NCBI RefSeq assembly: GCF_001247745.1
Contig: NZ_LAIR01000002.1
Span: 2,604,001 to 2,668,000 of the forward strand
Direction of reading: 5' to 3'
From: Luteipulveratus halotolerans
GTDB taxonomy: Bacteria > Actinomycetota > Actinomycetes > Actinomycetales > Dermatophilaceae
Length of the DNA: 64,000 nucleotides
The translations under genes were made by a program, and so were the position numbers. Below, one piece after another: positions 7,778-17,569 of this stretch. Position 1 is the first letter of the stretch. Every line of letters starts with the position of its first letter. The notes beneath the pieces are model-generated. The model worked only from the letters and a program-made list of their open reading frames with translations, had not been told where the DNA came from and did no database searches.

Positions 7778-9142
7778 ATGCCGCTCACGCCCACCACGGC
7801 CCAGCACCTCGACGCCCGACTCGCGAACGAGCAGGCGCAGCAACGACTTCCGTCGATCACCGCTTCCCTCCTGCGCGGCGGAGAGGTCGTGTGGTCGGGC
7901 GCTGCGGGCACGGTCGACGCCCGGGCCGACGGTGTGGCCGCCACGCCCGACACCCAGTACCGCATCGGCTCGATCACCAAGACGATGGTCGCTGTCGGCG
8001 TCATGCGACTGGTCGCCGACGGCCACGTGCGGCTGACCGACGCGATCCGCACCCACCTGCCCGAGCTCGACCCTGCGTTCGACGGGGTCAGCCTCACCGC
8101 GCTGCTGACCCAGTCGTCCGGCCTGTACGCCGAGACGCTCGGCCCGTGGTGGGAGCGCTCCCCCGGAGTCGGCTGGGCCGACCTCCTGCCCTCGATCCGG
8201 CTCGCGCACGACCCCGGCCGCCGCTTCCACTACAGCAACGTCGGGTTCGCGGTGCTCGGACGGCTGCTCGAGGTCGTCCGTGACCGGCCGTGGTTCGACG
8301 TGCTCGCCGACGAGCTGTTCGCTCCCCTGTCGATGACCCGCACGTCGTACGACGCCGTGGCGCCGAGCGCTCCCGGTCTGGCCGTGCACCCGCTCACCGA
8401 CCAGGTGCACGACGAGCCGTCGCAGGACACCGGCGCGATGGCGCCCGCGGGTCAGATCTGGTCGACGAGCGACGACCTGTGCCGCTGGGGCGCCTTCGTG
8501 CAGGGCGGCGACGACCGGGTGCTGCCCGACGACCTGCGCCGGGCGATGCACGTGCCGTCGGTCGTCGATGACACCCCGGGCCGGCCGTGGACCCGCGCCT
8601 ACGGCCTCGGGCTCGACGTCGTCAACCGCGACGGCGTGCGCTACATCGGGCACGGCGGCTCGATGCCCGGGTTCCAGGCTGCGGTCCGCGTCGATACCCG
8701 GACCGGTGACGGCGTCGCCGTGCTCACCAACTCCACGACCGGGCCGGGCGGCGACCTGGTCGGTGACCTGCTCGACCTCGTGCAGCAGCACGACCCCCGT
8801 CCGGCCGCGGCGTGGCACACCGACCCCGCCTCGGCCGACGCTGCGCGGCTGGCCGGCCACTGGCACTGGGGTCCGCGCCGCTACGACCTGCGCACCACGC
8901 CCGGCGGCGGGCTCGAGCTCAGCCTGGCCGGCGGCTCGGGAGTCTGGTCCCGCTTCGACGCCGCAGCCGACGGCACCTGGACCGGACGCGACGACTACTG
9001 GGCCGGCGAGACCCTGCGGCCCTTCGGCGACGGCGAGCGACCGGCGTACCTCGACCTCGGCTCGTTCCGCCTGACCCGCGACCCCTACGACCCCGACGCC
9101 GACATCCCGGGCGGGGTCGAGGACGTCGGCTGGCACTCCTGA
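7778..9142 (+). CDS. serine hydrolase of the class C beta-lactamase / DD-peptidase family
   Basis: 454 residues. The catalytic SxxK is SITK at 65-68 with nucleophile Ser65 and Lys68; the second motif YSN is at 152-154; the third appears as HGG in GHGGSMPGF near 290. The last about 120 residues form an extra beta-rich C-terminal domain as in many actinobacterial members. There is no convincing signal peptide, so it is probably a cytoplasmic or non-classically exported esterase/peptidase. Substrate unknown. Resistance to beta-lactams should not be inferred. Confidence 0.85.
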   Translation: MPLTPTTAQHLDARLANEQAQQRLPSITASLLRGGEVVWSGAAGTVDARADGVAATPDTQYRIGSITKTMVAVGVMRLVADGHVRLTDAIRTHLPELDPAFDGVSLTALLTQSSGLYAETLGPWWERSPGVGWADLLPSIRLAHDPGRRFHYSNVGFAVLGRLLEVVRDRPWFDVLADELFAPLSMTRTSYDAVAPSAPGLAVHPLTDQVHDEPSQDTGAMAPAGQIWSTSDDLCRWGAFVQGGDDRVLPDDLRRAMHVPSVVDDTPGRPWTRAYGLGLDVVNRDGVRYIGHGGSMPGFQAAVRVDTRTGDGVAVLTNSTTGPGGDLVGDLLDLVQQHDPRPAAAWHTDPASADAARLAGHWHWGPRRYDLRTTPGGGLELSLAGGSGVWSRFDAAADGTWTGRDDYWAGETLRPFGDGERPAYLDLGSFRLTRDPYDPDADIPGGVEDVGWHS

Positions 9143-9157
9143 GACGACAATGCTCGC

Positions 9158-9805
9158 GTGCACATCGACCACTGGCTGCTGACGATCCCGCCGATCGCGG
9201 TCTCCCTGCTGGCGGGCGGGTTCGTCGGCGTCGAGAGCCTCGGCATCCCGCTGCCCGGCGAGGTCGTCCTCGTCGCCGCGGCCGTGCTCTCCAGCCGGCA
9301 CGAGCTCGACGTCAGCCCGCACGGCGTCGCGCTCGCTGCCGTGGTCGGCGCGGTGGTCGGCGACTCGATCGGCTACGGCATCGGACGGCGCTACGGCGAG
9401 CGGCTGTTCGCGGTGCTCGGCCGCCGGTTCCCTGACCACGTCGACGACGACGTGCTGGCGTACGCGCGCCACGTCTTCGGCCGCTACGGCATGGTCGCGG
9501 TGTTCTTCGGGCGGTTCGTGGCGCTGCTGCGGATCTTCGCGGGCCCGCTGTCGGGGTCGCTGCACATGCACTACCCGCGGTTCCTGGTCGCCAACGTGTG
9601 CGGCGCGATCGCCTGGGCGGGCGGCACGACCTACCTCGTGTACTACCTCGGCACGGCCGCCGAGTCCTGGCTCAAGGGCTTCTCGTTCGTGGGCCTCGCC
9701 GTCGCGCTCGCGCTGGGCGTCGCGATCTCGACGGTGCTGCGCCACCGGCTGCAGCGCAACGTCGAGGCGTACGCCGCGCGCCGTCGCGCGGGCGAGGTCG
9801 CCTGA
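9158..9805 (+). CDS. DedA-family (SNARE-associated/VTT domain) membrane protein
   Basis: 215 residues with four to five hydrophobic segments. Family hallmarks are the ESLGIPLPGEVVL segment near residues 22-35 and GRFVALLRIFAGPLSG near 115-130, which carry the conserved Glu, Pro-Gly-Glu and Arg residues of DedA proteins. The family is linked to undecaprenyl-phosphate or phospholipid flipping and membrane potential maintenance. The start is GTG at 9158, 15 bp after the serine hydrolase stop, so the two may be co-transcribed. Confidence 0.9.
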   Translation: MHIDHWLLTIPPIAVSLLAGGFVGVESLGIPLPGEVVLVAAAVLSSRHELDVSPHGVALAAVVGAVVGDSIGYGIGRRYGERLFAVLGRRFPDHVDDDVLAYARHVFGRYGMVAVFFGRFVALLRIFAGPLSGSLHMHYPRFLVANVCGAIAWAGGTTYLVYYLGTAAESWLKGFSFVGLAVALALGVAISTVLRHRLQRNVEAYAARRRAGEVA

Positions 9806-9809
9806 GGCG

Positions 9810-10166
9810 TCAGTTCCAGGCTGCTGCGACGACGACGTTGAGGACGGCCAGCCACCCGGCCGCGCTCGCGAGACCGGGCTCGGCGCGACCGCGCTTGCCC
9901 CGCGCGGCCGAGATCTCGGCGAACGCCACGACCGCGAGCGCGATCAGCAGCTTGAGGCCGATCTTGGCGTGGTCGGGGTCCTTGTCGAGCGAGTCGACGC
10001 CCTCGGCGAGCCCGACCAGGACGAGCCCGGTGACGATCTGCAGCCGAGCGCCCCAGAGCATCGGTGCGGTGACTCGCGGCTCCTTCACGACCGCGAACCA
10101 CCCACCCACCAGGGCGGCCATCCCGAGCAGGTGAGCGATCACGACGACGTCGTACACCAGGTCCAT
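9810..10166 (-). CDS. small four-helix membrane protein of unknown function
   Basis: 118 residues with four hydrophobic helices (about 5-25, 36-53, 70-88, 98-117). No motif that I recognise. Similar small proteins are widespread in actinobacteria as conserved hypothetical membrane proteins; a CopD- or SirB-like relationship is conceivable but not supported by any residue pattern. It ends 4 bp beyond the DedA stop on the opposite strand (convergent). Confidence 0.7.
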   Translation of the reverse strand: MDLVYDVVVIAHLLGMAALVGGWFAVVKEPRVTAPMLWGARLQIVTGLVLVGLAEGVDSLDKDPDHAKIGLKLLIALAVVAFAEISAARGKRGRAEPGLASAAGWLAVLNVVVAAAWN

Positions 10167-10190
10167 GGTCGGTGAGCCTAGCCAGTGCGA

Positions 10191-11177
10191 TCACGCGCAG
10201 GGATGAACTCCCGGCACACCCGGTCGTTCGATCCCGCGCGCGTCGAGGATCTGCTCCAGCAGCGTCGGCCGCGCGGGCATCAGGCCGTCGGCGCAGGTGT
10301 CGATCATCCGGTTGTACGTCGCCTCGTCGTCGGGCGCGGTGCCGCTGAACCACACGTGCACGGCGTAGCCGTCGGCGTGCGCCTTGGCGACGAACTCCTG
10401 TGTGACCACAGGGAATCCGGCGTAGGTGACCGGCACCTGGAGCGCCACGGTGCCCTCGATCGGGCGCACGCCGGCGAGGACGTACTGCAGCAGGCCGTTC
10501 ATCCCCGGCGCGAGGGGCACCTGCGGCGCGCGCTCGTGGAAGTCGGCGATGGCCGCGTCGTTGAACGACGTGACGATCACGTCGGTGCGCCCGGACCGGT
10601 CGAGCAGGTCGGCGAGCAGGCGGCCCGTACGCAGGAACGACGCGGTGTCGGCGTCGGACGTGCCCTTGATCTCGATGTTGATCGGCGTCGTCGGGAACGC
10701 CTTCAGCACCTCGCGCAACGTCGGCACGGTGAAGTCCTGGGGCTTGTAGCCCGGCACCTTCGGGTGGTTGTGGCGGGCACCGCGCAGGACGTACGCGTCG
10801 TCGGGCAGCCCGTGCACGGCGCTGCGCCCCGGGACGAACCAGTACGCCGCGTCGAGGCTCTTGATCTCATCGAGCGTCTTGTCGACCACGCGGCCGGTGC
10901 CGTTGGTGGTCTCGTCGACCGTGGCGTTGTGCATGACGACCACCTGGCCGTCAGCGGTCGACTGCACGTCGAGCTCGAGCATGTCGGCGCCGAGGGCGGC
11001 AGCCCGGCGGAAGGCGTACATGGTGTTCATCGGCGCCTCGTCCTCACCACCGGAGTGCGCCATGTTCATGACCCGCTGCGCGAGCCACGGGTTGGGCGGC
11101 GTGGCGCCGGCCGTGGTGGTCGCCGACGCCGTGAGCACGAGGGCGAGGAGAGCGACCAGAAGGGTACGAGCGCGCAT
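10191..11177 (-). CDS. secreted glycerophosphodiester phosphodiesterase family protein
   Basis: 328 residues with a signal peptide (about 1-26, MRARTLLVALLALVL...TTTAGA). The GDPD barrel begins with AHSGGEDEAPMNTMYAF, a variant of the canonical H-R-G...P-E-N-T motif in which Arg is Ser and the E of PENT is Met. LELDVQ (metal-binding Glu and Asp) and VVVMHNATVD (catalytic His) are intact, as are INIEIKG and the C-terminal VHVWF. It probably hydrolyses glycerophosphodiesters outside the membrane. The gene now lies 14 bp downstream of an IS481 element inserted in its promoter region, so expression from its original promoter is likely broken. Confidence 0.85.
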   Translation of the reverse strand: MRARTLLVALLALVLTASATTTAGATPPNPWLAQRVMNMAHSGGEDEAPMNTMYAFRRAAALGADMLELDVQSTADGQVVVMHNATVDETTNGTGRVVDKTLDEIKSLDAAYWFVPGRSAVHGLPDDAYVLRGARHNHPKVPGYKPQDFTVPTLREVLKAFPTTPINIEIKGTSDADTASFLRTGRLLADLLDRSGRTDVIVTSFNDAAIADFHERAPQVPLAPGMNGLLQYVLAGVRPIEGTVALQVPVTYAGFPVVTQEFVAKAHADGYAVHVWFSGTAPDDEATYNRMIDTCADGLMPARPTLLEQILDARGIERPGVPGVHPCA

Positions 11178-11185
11178 GGCCCGAG

Positions 11186-11191
11186 ACTAGC
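11186..11191. repeat. target site duplication ACTAGC (left)
   Basis: Six-base direct repeat, partner at 12312-12317. It also supplies the stop codon of the transposase (TAG read on the minus strand at 11187-11189). Confidence 0.9.
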
Positions 11192-12191
11192 TGTAACTGA
11201 GCATGAGGTTGGTGACGCCGGCTGGCAGTCGTGAGGCCGGCGGCTGATCGCCCGCGGCGGTGTGGGGGCGATGGTAGTTGTAGTGGACCTGCCACACCTG
11301 GAGCTGGTCGCGACGCTGCTGCTCGGACTCGTACGCGGCGGCGTAGAGGACCTCGTGGGTGTAGGTCTGCTGGTAGCGCTCGACCTTGCCGTTGTGCTTG
11401 GGCGTGAACGCCTTGATCCGCTGATGCTTGGCCGCGAAGGAGTGCACGGCCCGGGTGAACGCACTGGCGCGGTAGCAGGACCCGTTGTCAGTCACGATCC
11501 GGGTGAAGCGGGTGATGCCGTGCGCGGCGAAGAACACCCGGGCACGGAACAAGAACCCGATCGCGGTGACGGCCTTCTCGTCGTCGTGGGCTTCGGTGTA
11601 GGCCAGCCGGGAGAACCCGTCGAGGGCGGAGTGCAGGTAGGTGTACCCGGTGCGGGCGCCACGGGTCTTGGCCCGGTCGGCGGCCTTGGCCTGGGCCGAC
11701 CCGCGACCGTGCACCCGCCACCCGCCGCCGTCGGGGATGCGCCCGACCTTCTTCACGTCCAGGTGGGTCATGTGCCCGGGGTACCGGGCAGTGATCTTTC
11801 CCGGCGCCCGCAACGGTTCCCCGTCAACGTCCAGGTGCCGCAGCCGGTTCAGTCCGTGCCGGACCAGGATCCGGCTGATCGTGCACACCGCGATCCTGAC
11901 GCCCTGGGCGCTCAGCTCCAGATGGATCCGCCGCGCGGACCACTTGCGTTTGCGCAACGCGATGACCTGTTCCACCACCTGCGGCGGTGTGGCGGTCGGG
12001 GAACGGCGGGGCCGGCTGGTCCGGTCGTGCAACCCTTCGTCGCCGTGCTCACGCCACCGGGCGTACCACTTCGACAAGCACTGCCGCGAGACCGCGGCCT
12101 CCGCTGCGACGTGCGCGATCGGGCGGTGCTGGCACCGGCGCACCAGGCGACGACGTCCTTCGAACGACAGGGCGGCTTTACTGTGGGGCAT
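11187..12191 (-). CDS. IS481-family DDE transposase
   Basis: 334 residues. An N-terminal helix-turn-helix (about 10-60, VAAEAAVSRQCLSKWYARWREHG) binds the ends, followed by an rve-type catalytic core. The triad is readable as Asp145 (HLDVKK), Asp235 (VTDNGS) and Glu271 (HNGKVERYQQTY), giving the D-x35-E spacing of the family. The C-terminal NYHRPHTAAGDQPPASRL is typical of IS481. The last sense codon and stop codon fall across the element's end: the frame reads through the left terminal repeat and stops at a TAG formed by the CTAG target. ATG at 12191. Confidence 0.95.
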   Translation of the reverse strand: MPHSKAALSFEGRRRLVRRCQHRPIAHVAAEAAVSRQCLSKWYARWREHGDEGLHDRTSRPRRSPTATPPQVVEQVIALRKRKWSARRIHLELSAQGVRIAVCTISRILVRHGLNRLRHLDVDGEPLRAPGKITARYPGHMTHLDVKKVGRIPDGGGWRVHGRGSAQAKAADRAKTRGARTGYTYLHSALDGFSRLAYTEAHDDEKAVTAIGFLFRARVFFAAHGITRFTRIVTDNGSCYRASAFTRAVHSFAAKHQRIKAFTPKHNGKVERYQQTYTHEVLYAAAYESEQQRRDQLQVWQVHYNYHRPHTAAGDQPPASRLPAGVTNLMLSYS

Positions 12192-12311
12192 AGGGCAGGT
12201 TCCTTCGGCTGACTCGACGTGATGAACGGCTTGACACCTTCATCCTGTCGCCGCAGGGACCTGCCCGCCCTTAGCTACCCGGCCGTGTCACCAACCTCAT
12301 GCGCCGCAACA
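11192..12311. mobile_element. complete IS481-family insertion sequence, 1120 bp, in CTAG target
   Basis: Ends are TGT...ACA with imperfect terminal inverted repeats. The 16-bp core GCATGAGGTTGGTGAC is at 11201-11216 and its reverse complement at 12287-12302. A perfect 6-bp target duplication ACTAGC flanks both ends (11186-11191 and 12312-12317), matching the NCTAGN target known for IS481. One DDE transposase gene fills the element. The intact duplication and intact frame indicate a recent insertion. It lies in the divergent promoter region between the GDPD gene and the membrane-protein gene at 12430. Confidence 0.93.
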
Positions 12312-12317
12312 ACTAGC
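12312..12317. repeat. target site duplication ACTAGC (right)
   Basis: Six-base direct repeat, partner at 11186-11191. The pre-insertion sequence can be read by joining 11191 to 12318. Confidence 0.9.
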
Positions 12318-12429
12318 CACCGAGAAGTGTCCGCGTGACTTCCATCACGCAACGTTGCCGCAGCAGTAACGTGACCGTTCAGTAGGCCCGACGACGTCCC
12401 GCGGGCCCCGTGACAAGGGAGAGACGAAC

Positions 12430-12849
12430 ATGGCTCATCCGACACCTTCCGGTGCCCCCAAGGCCGCCCCGAGCTCGGACCTCAACGCGCGGCAGGAGTT
12501 CGTGCTGTGGAGTGTCGCGTCGGTCGGCTTCCTCGCGATCCTCCTGGTGCTCAGCGCCGTGTTCCCTCCTGACGACTCTTCGCTGCCCGGCCCGGCCTGG
12601 CTGACCGCGCCGGTGCTCGGCTGGGTCCTCGGACTGATCGTGGCCGCGGTGATCCAGCCGCACCGGATCAAGGCCCCGTCGCTCGCGATCGTGGCCGCCG
12701 GCGTGATCCTCGTGGCCCTGTGCGCCGTGGTGTTCCAGGGCGACTGGGTCGCGTTCGGGCGCGGCGTCGCAGGGTTCGTGATCGGTCTGCTGAGCGGCGT
12801 CCTGATCTTCCGTGCGCTGCATGCGCAGCGCGCTGCCGACCGCGTCTGA
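12430..12849 (+). CDS. four-helix membrane protein of unknown function
   Basis: 139 residues with a polar N-terminus (about 1-22) and four hydrophobic helices (about 25-46, 57-77, 83-101, 108-128). GGGAGAG lies about 8 nt before the ATG. I do not recognise the family. Before the IS insertion it was divergent from the GDPD gene with a spacer of about 130 bp. A strong hairpin terminator follows its stop. Confidence 0.75.
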   Translation: MAHPTPSGAPKAAPSSDLNARQEFVLWSVASVGFLAILLVLSAVFPPDDSSLPGPAWLTAPVLGWVLGLIVAAVIQPHRIKAPSLAIVAAGVILVALCAVVFQGDWVAFGRGVAGFVIGLLSGVLIFRALHAQRAADRV

Positions 12850-12869
12850 GCGCGTCCGCCGCACGCACA

Positions 12870-12901
12870 AGCGCCCCACCCGATCACTCGGGTGGGGCGC
12901 T
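12870..12901. terminator. 14-bp stem-loop terminator between convergent genes
   Basis: Perfect 14-bp stem (12870-12883 with 12888-12901) and a TCAC loop, in the gap between the membrane protein (plus) and the DUF779 gene (minus). It can serve both directions. Confidence 0.8.
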
Positions 12902-12972
12902 CGCGTTCGTGGCATGACGCCACGAGCAACGGGGCGCCGCAGCGCTCCGCGAACGTAGACCGCTTGTACCGA

Positions 12973-13356
12973 CTACAGGAGGTCGTACGCCCTCAGCTCC
13001 GGCTCGGTCATCAACCGGGACCGGATCAAGAATCGTACGCCTTCGGGCGCCTCGAGACTGAATCCGCTGCCCCGTCCCTGGACCACGTCGACCGTGAGGT
13101 GGGTGTGCTTCCAGTACTCGTACTGCGACACCGACATCCAGAACGGGATGGGCTCGGCGACGCCCTCGACCACCAGGTCCTGCAGGTGCACGTCCGCGTC
13201 GCTGGTGATGAACTCGCCCGCCGCGAAGCACATCGGTGAGCTGCCGTCACAGCAGCCGCCCGACTGGTGGAACATCAGCGGTCCGTGCGTACCGGCGAGA
13301 CGGCGCAGCAGGTCCGCCGCCTCGCCGGTGAGCTCGACCCGCGTGGGTGTGGTCAT
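12973..13356 (-). CDS. DUF779 protein, partner of the adjacent aldehyde dehydrogenase
   Basis: 127 residues. It has the family's conserved N-terminal motif with two adjacent cysteines (SGGCCDGS, Cys35-Cys36) plus Cys43 and the FWMSVSQYEYWKHTHLTVDVV segment. DUF779 proteins are almost always encoded beside ExaC/AldA-type aldehyde dehydrogenases, as here: the gene starts 4 bp after the aldehyde dehydrogenase stop and must be co-transcribed with it. A redox or metal-linked accessory role is suggested by the cysteines, but its biochemical function is not established. Confidence 0.88.
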   Translation of the reverse strand: MTTPTRVELTGEAADLLRRLAGTHGPLMFHQSGGCCDGSSPMCFAAGEFITSDADVHLQDLVVEGVAEPIPFWMSVSQYEYWKHTHLTVDVVQGRGSGFSLEAPEGVRFLIRSRLMTEPELRAYDLL

Positions 13357-13360
13357 CGGC

Positions 13361-14884
<1,524 letters not shown>

Positions 14885-14920
14885 GGCATTTCTCCCATCA
14901 CCGTTGTGTGCTTCCTTGTG

Positions 14921-14955
14921 ACGCTAGTCACGCTGACGTTGCATGCAGGTTGCGC
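14921..14955 (-). promoter_or_regulatory. aldehyde dehydrogenase promoter: -10 TAGCGT plus GCAAC-N6-GCAAC activator-type site
   Basis: On the minus strand: direct repeats GCAAC-CTGCAT-GCAAC within 14935-14955, then 8 nt, then TAGCGT (14926-14921), then 36 nt to the ATG. The same 21-bp block with one substitution and the same 8-nt spacing lies before the iron-type ADH gene (29490-29524). The two repeats are 11 bp apart, one helical turn, and overlap the -35 region as expected for a class II activator. The site is embedded in the last codons of mftD. Confidence 0.7.
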
Positions 14956-16139
14956 GCTGAGGCGCCCGCACCAAGGGTCTGCACGAACCCCTCGGGCAGC
15001 AGGACGTCGTCCCGTACGAGGTCGTGCACGCTCGCGCGGCCGAGGCCCATGAGCGTGGCGTCGATACCGCCGCGCAGGACGTCGAGGACGTTCTCGACGC
15101 CGGCCTGTCCGCCCGCGCCGAGACCCCACAGATAGGCCCGGCCGATGAGCACAGCGCGGGCCCCGAGGGCGAGTGCCTTCACGACGTCACTGCCCCGGCG
15201 TACGCCGCCGTCCATCAGCACCTCGACCTGGTCGCCGACCGCGTCCGCGACTGCGGGCAGGCAGCGGATCGCCGCGGGCGTGCTGTCGAGGTTGTTGCCG
15301 CCGTGGTTGGAGACCGAGATCGCCGAGACGCCGGCGTCGACCGCCCGCTTGGCGTCGTCCACGCGGGTCACCCCCTTGAGGACGAACGTGCCGCCCCACT
15401 GCTCGCGCATCCAGGCGATGTCGTCCCACGTGGGCGGCGGGGTCTGCATCCACTGGAAGTACGCGTCGAAGAACCCGGGCGCCGGCTCGTCGCCCTCGAC
15501 CAGATTGGGCGCGAGCAGGCCCGGCGGGCGGCCGGTGCGCGCGTACTCCAGCAACCAGCTCGGGCGGCGCAAGCCCTCCGGGGCCCGGCGCAGGATCGTC
15601 TTGAGGTCCATCTTCTGCGGGATCGCCGGGCTGCCCCAGTCGCGACCGTTGGAGAAGGACCAGTCGGTGGTGGCGATCAGGCCGACGGCTCCCGCGGCAC
15701 GCGCACGCTCCATTCGCCGGGCCATCGAGTCGCGGTCGCCCATCCAGTACATCTGGAACAGCGTCTGCGGGTTGGCGGCCACGACCTCCTCGACCGGCTT
15801 GCTCGCGAACGACGACAGGCCCATCGCCACTCCGCGTGCGGCGGCGGCCCTCGCGACGGCGACCTCACCGTCGGGGTGAACGGCCTGGACGCCGGTCGGC
15901 GAGATGATCACCGGCATCGAGACGTCCTGCCCGAGGACCCGGGTCGCGAGATCTCGCTCGGCGGGCTGGCCGACGACGTGCGGAGCGAGGCCGATGTCAC
16001 CGAACGAGGACATGTTGGCCTGGTAGGTCACGCCCTTCTCGGTGCCGGCGAGGAGCGCCTTGTAGACCGACGGGGGCAGACGACGGCGCGCTCGCTCCTG
16101 GGCGATCGCAACGGTCTCGAACCACTTGTGCTCGGACAT
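14928..16139 (-). CDS. mftD: mycofactocin maturation FMN-dependent oxidase/dehydrogenase MftD
   Basis: 403 residues of the lactate-oxidase/alpha-hydroxyacid dehydrogenase TIM-barrel family. It has PVIISPTGVQAVHPDGE near the N-terminus, the catalytic SVSNHGGNNLDSTPA segment with its His, and DGGVRRGSDVVKALALGARAVLIGR for FMN phosphate binding. In the pathway MftD converts the AHDP core released by MftE to premycofactocin. Its ATG shares one base with the mftF stop (TGATG), so the genes are translationally coupled. AGGAAA precedes the start. The final codons (ARNLHATSA) contain the aldehyde dehydrogenase promoter element. Confidence 0.95.
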   Translation of the reverse strand: MSEHKWFETVAIAQERARRRLPPSVYKALLAGTEKGVTYQANMSSFGDIGLAPHVVGQPAERDLATRVLGQDVSMPVIISPTGVQAVHPDGEVAVARAAAARGVAMGLSSFASKPVEEVVAANPQTLFQMYWMGDRDSMARRMERARAAGAVGLIATTDWSFSNGRDWGSPAIPQKMDLKTILRRAPEGLRRPSWLLEYARTGRPPGLLAPNLVEGDEPAPGFFDAYFQWMQTPPPTWDDIAWMREQWGGTFVLKGVTRVDDAKRAVDAGVSAISVSNHGGNNLDSTPAAIRCLPAVADAVGDQVEVLMDGGVRRGSDVVKALALGARAVLIGRAYLWGLGAGGQAGVENVLDVLRGGIDATLMGLGRASVHDLVRDDVLLPEGFVQTLGAGASARNLHATSA

Positions 16140-17569
16140 CAGAGTTTCCTTTCGTGGAGGCTCGGGAGCAGAGCGCGTGCCGAGCGGGCGCGCCAGGCAC
16201 CCGCCCACAGGCCCCAGCCGTAGGCCAGGTCGTCGAGGCGGTGCGCGACGGCGTAACGCGCGAGGTCGAGGTCCGGACGGACCCGGCGGTGATCGGCGAC
16301 GGCCTCGGCGACCGCTGCCACGACGACCGCCCGGCGCGCACGCTGCGAGACGAGGGCGGCAGCCACGGCCGCCGGCCAGTGGTGACGAGTCAGGGACGAG
16401 GCCGTCTGCCAGAGCGCACCCGCGCCGGTCATCGCGGTGAGTGCCGCGGCCGTGCGGACGGGGTGGTCGACCGACCGCAGCCGGTACGCCGACCGCGTGC
16501 CCCCCGCGGCGAGTGCGGTCACCGCGACGGGCGCCGACCATGGACGCTGGGCGAGGACCGCAGCTACCGCGAGTGCGGACGACGCACTCAGTCGCATCGG
16601 AGCGACGAGGTCGCCGTGCCGCTCGGCCAGCAGCTGAGCACCGCTGCCGTAGAACACTTTTCGGTTCATCCAGTCGCGAACGTCGATGCGGTGCTCGTGG
16701 CGGACGACCGCCTCGGGTGCGTAGCGCACCTCGTGTCCTGCTGAGGTGAGGCGCCAGATGAGGTCGACGTCCTCGGCCACCTGCATCGACCCGTCGAACC
16801 CGTCGCCGAGCGCGGCGCGGCGTACGAGCAGGGCAGCGCTCGGGAGATAGGAGACGCGTGTCCCCGGCGCCACTCGGGCGGGCCGGGGGCCGAGGTCCAG
16901 CGAGGACCGCGCTGCTTCGTACCGCGCGATCCAGCCGGTGGGGCGCTGCTCGATGGACAGCACGCGCGGTCCGACAACGGCGACCGCGGGGTCGTCCAGG
17001 TGACGTCGGAGCGTGGTCAGCGTGCCGGGCTCGAGCAGGACGTCGGAGTCGATGAGAGCGACCAGTCCGGTTGTAGCAGAACGGATTCCGGCGTTGCGCG
17101 CCTCCGCGGGACCGCGCGACCGGTCGTGCCGGAGCAGGCCGGCGCCGTGCTCGGCGGCCACCGCTGCGACCGATGACGGGTCGGTCGAGCCGTCGTCGAC
17201 GACCATCACCGGTACGCTGGCCGGCACGGTCGCGAGCAGGCGGTCCAGCTGGCGCGGCCGGTCACGCACCGGCACGACCACGGTGAGGTCCGACAGGTCG
17301 CGACGGGACGAGTCGTCCGACCACGCTGGGTCGGCAAGACCGCGCACCAGCAGCGCGCGGGCCAGCGTGGCCGAGGTCGCATCGCTGACGACCAGCGCGC
17401 GACCGCGGAGTCGTTCGACCGCGTGCGGACGCAGCCGCAGCACGACTCCGCTGGAGGTGCCGAGGAGCAGACGTCCACCGTCACACACCTTGGTGTCATC
17501 GGACAGCTCAACCCGAAACCCCTGCGGCAGAGCCGGTTTCGCGAGTCGATGGGGCGTCAGCACAGTCAC
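16139..17569 (-). CDS. mftF: mycofactocin glycosyltransferase MftF
   Basis: 476 residues. A short N-terminal region is followed by a GT2 domain with VVPVRDRPRQLDRLL, the nucleotide-sugar motif VVDDGS and the metal-binding DSDVL (in VALIDSDVLLEPG), then QVAEDVDLIWRL and RHEHR. The C-terminal third is hydrophobic and helical. MftF adds the beta-1,4-glucose chain to the cofactor precursor. The start is taken as GTG 17569, because it overlaps the upstream SDR stop as GTGA and is followed by the conserved VLTPHRLAKPALPQGF N-terminus. Within the mft operon. Confidence 0.93.
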   Translation of the reverse strand: MTVLTPHRLAKPALPQGFRVELSDDTKVCDGGRLLLGTSSGVVLRLRPHAVERLRGRALVVSDATSATLARALLVRGLADPAWSDDSSRRDLSDLTVVVPVRDRPRQLDRLLATVPASVPVMVVDDGSTDPSSVAAVAAEHGAGLLRHDRSRGPAEARNAGIRSATTGLVALIDSDVLLEPGTLTTLRRHLDDPAVAVVGPRVLSIEQRPTGWIARYEAARSSLDLGPRPARVAPGTRVSYLPSAALLVRRAALGDGFDGSMQVAEDVDLIWRLTSAGHEVRYAPEAVVRHEHRIDVRDWMNRKVFYGSGAQLLAERHGDLVAPMRLSASSALAVAAVLAQRPWSAPVAVTALAAGGTRSAYRLRSVDHPVRTAAALTAMTGAGALWQTASSLTRHHWPAAVAAALVSQRARRAVVVAAVAEAVADHRRVRPDLDLARYAVAHRLDDLAYGWGLWAGAWRARSARALLPSLHERKL

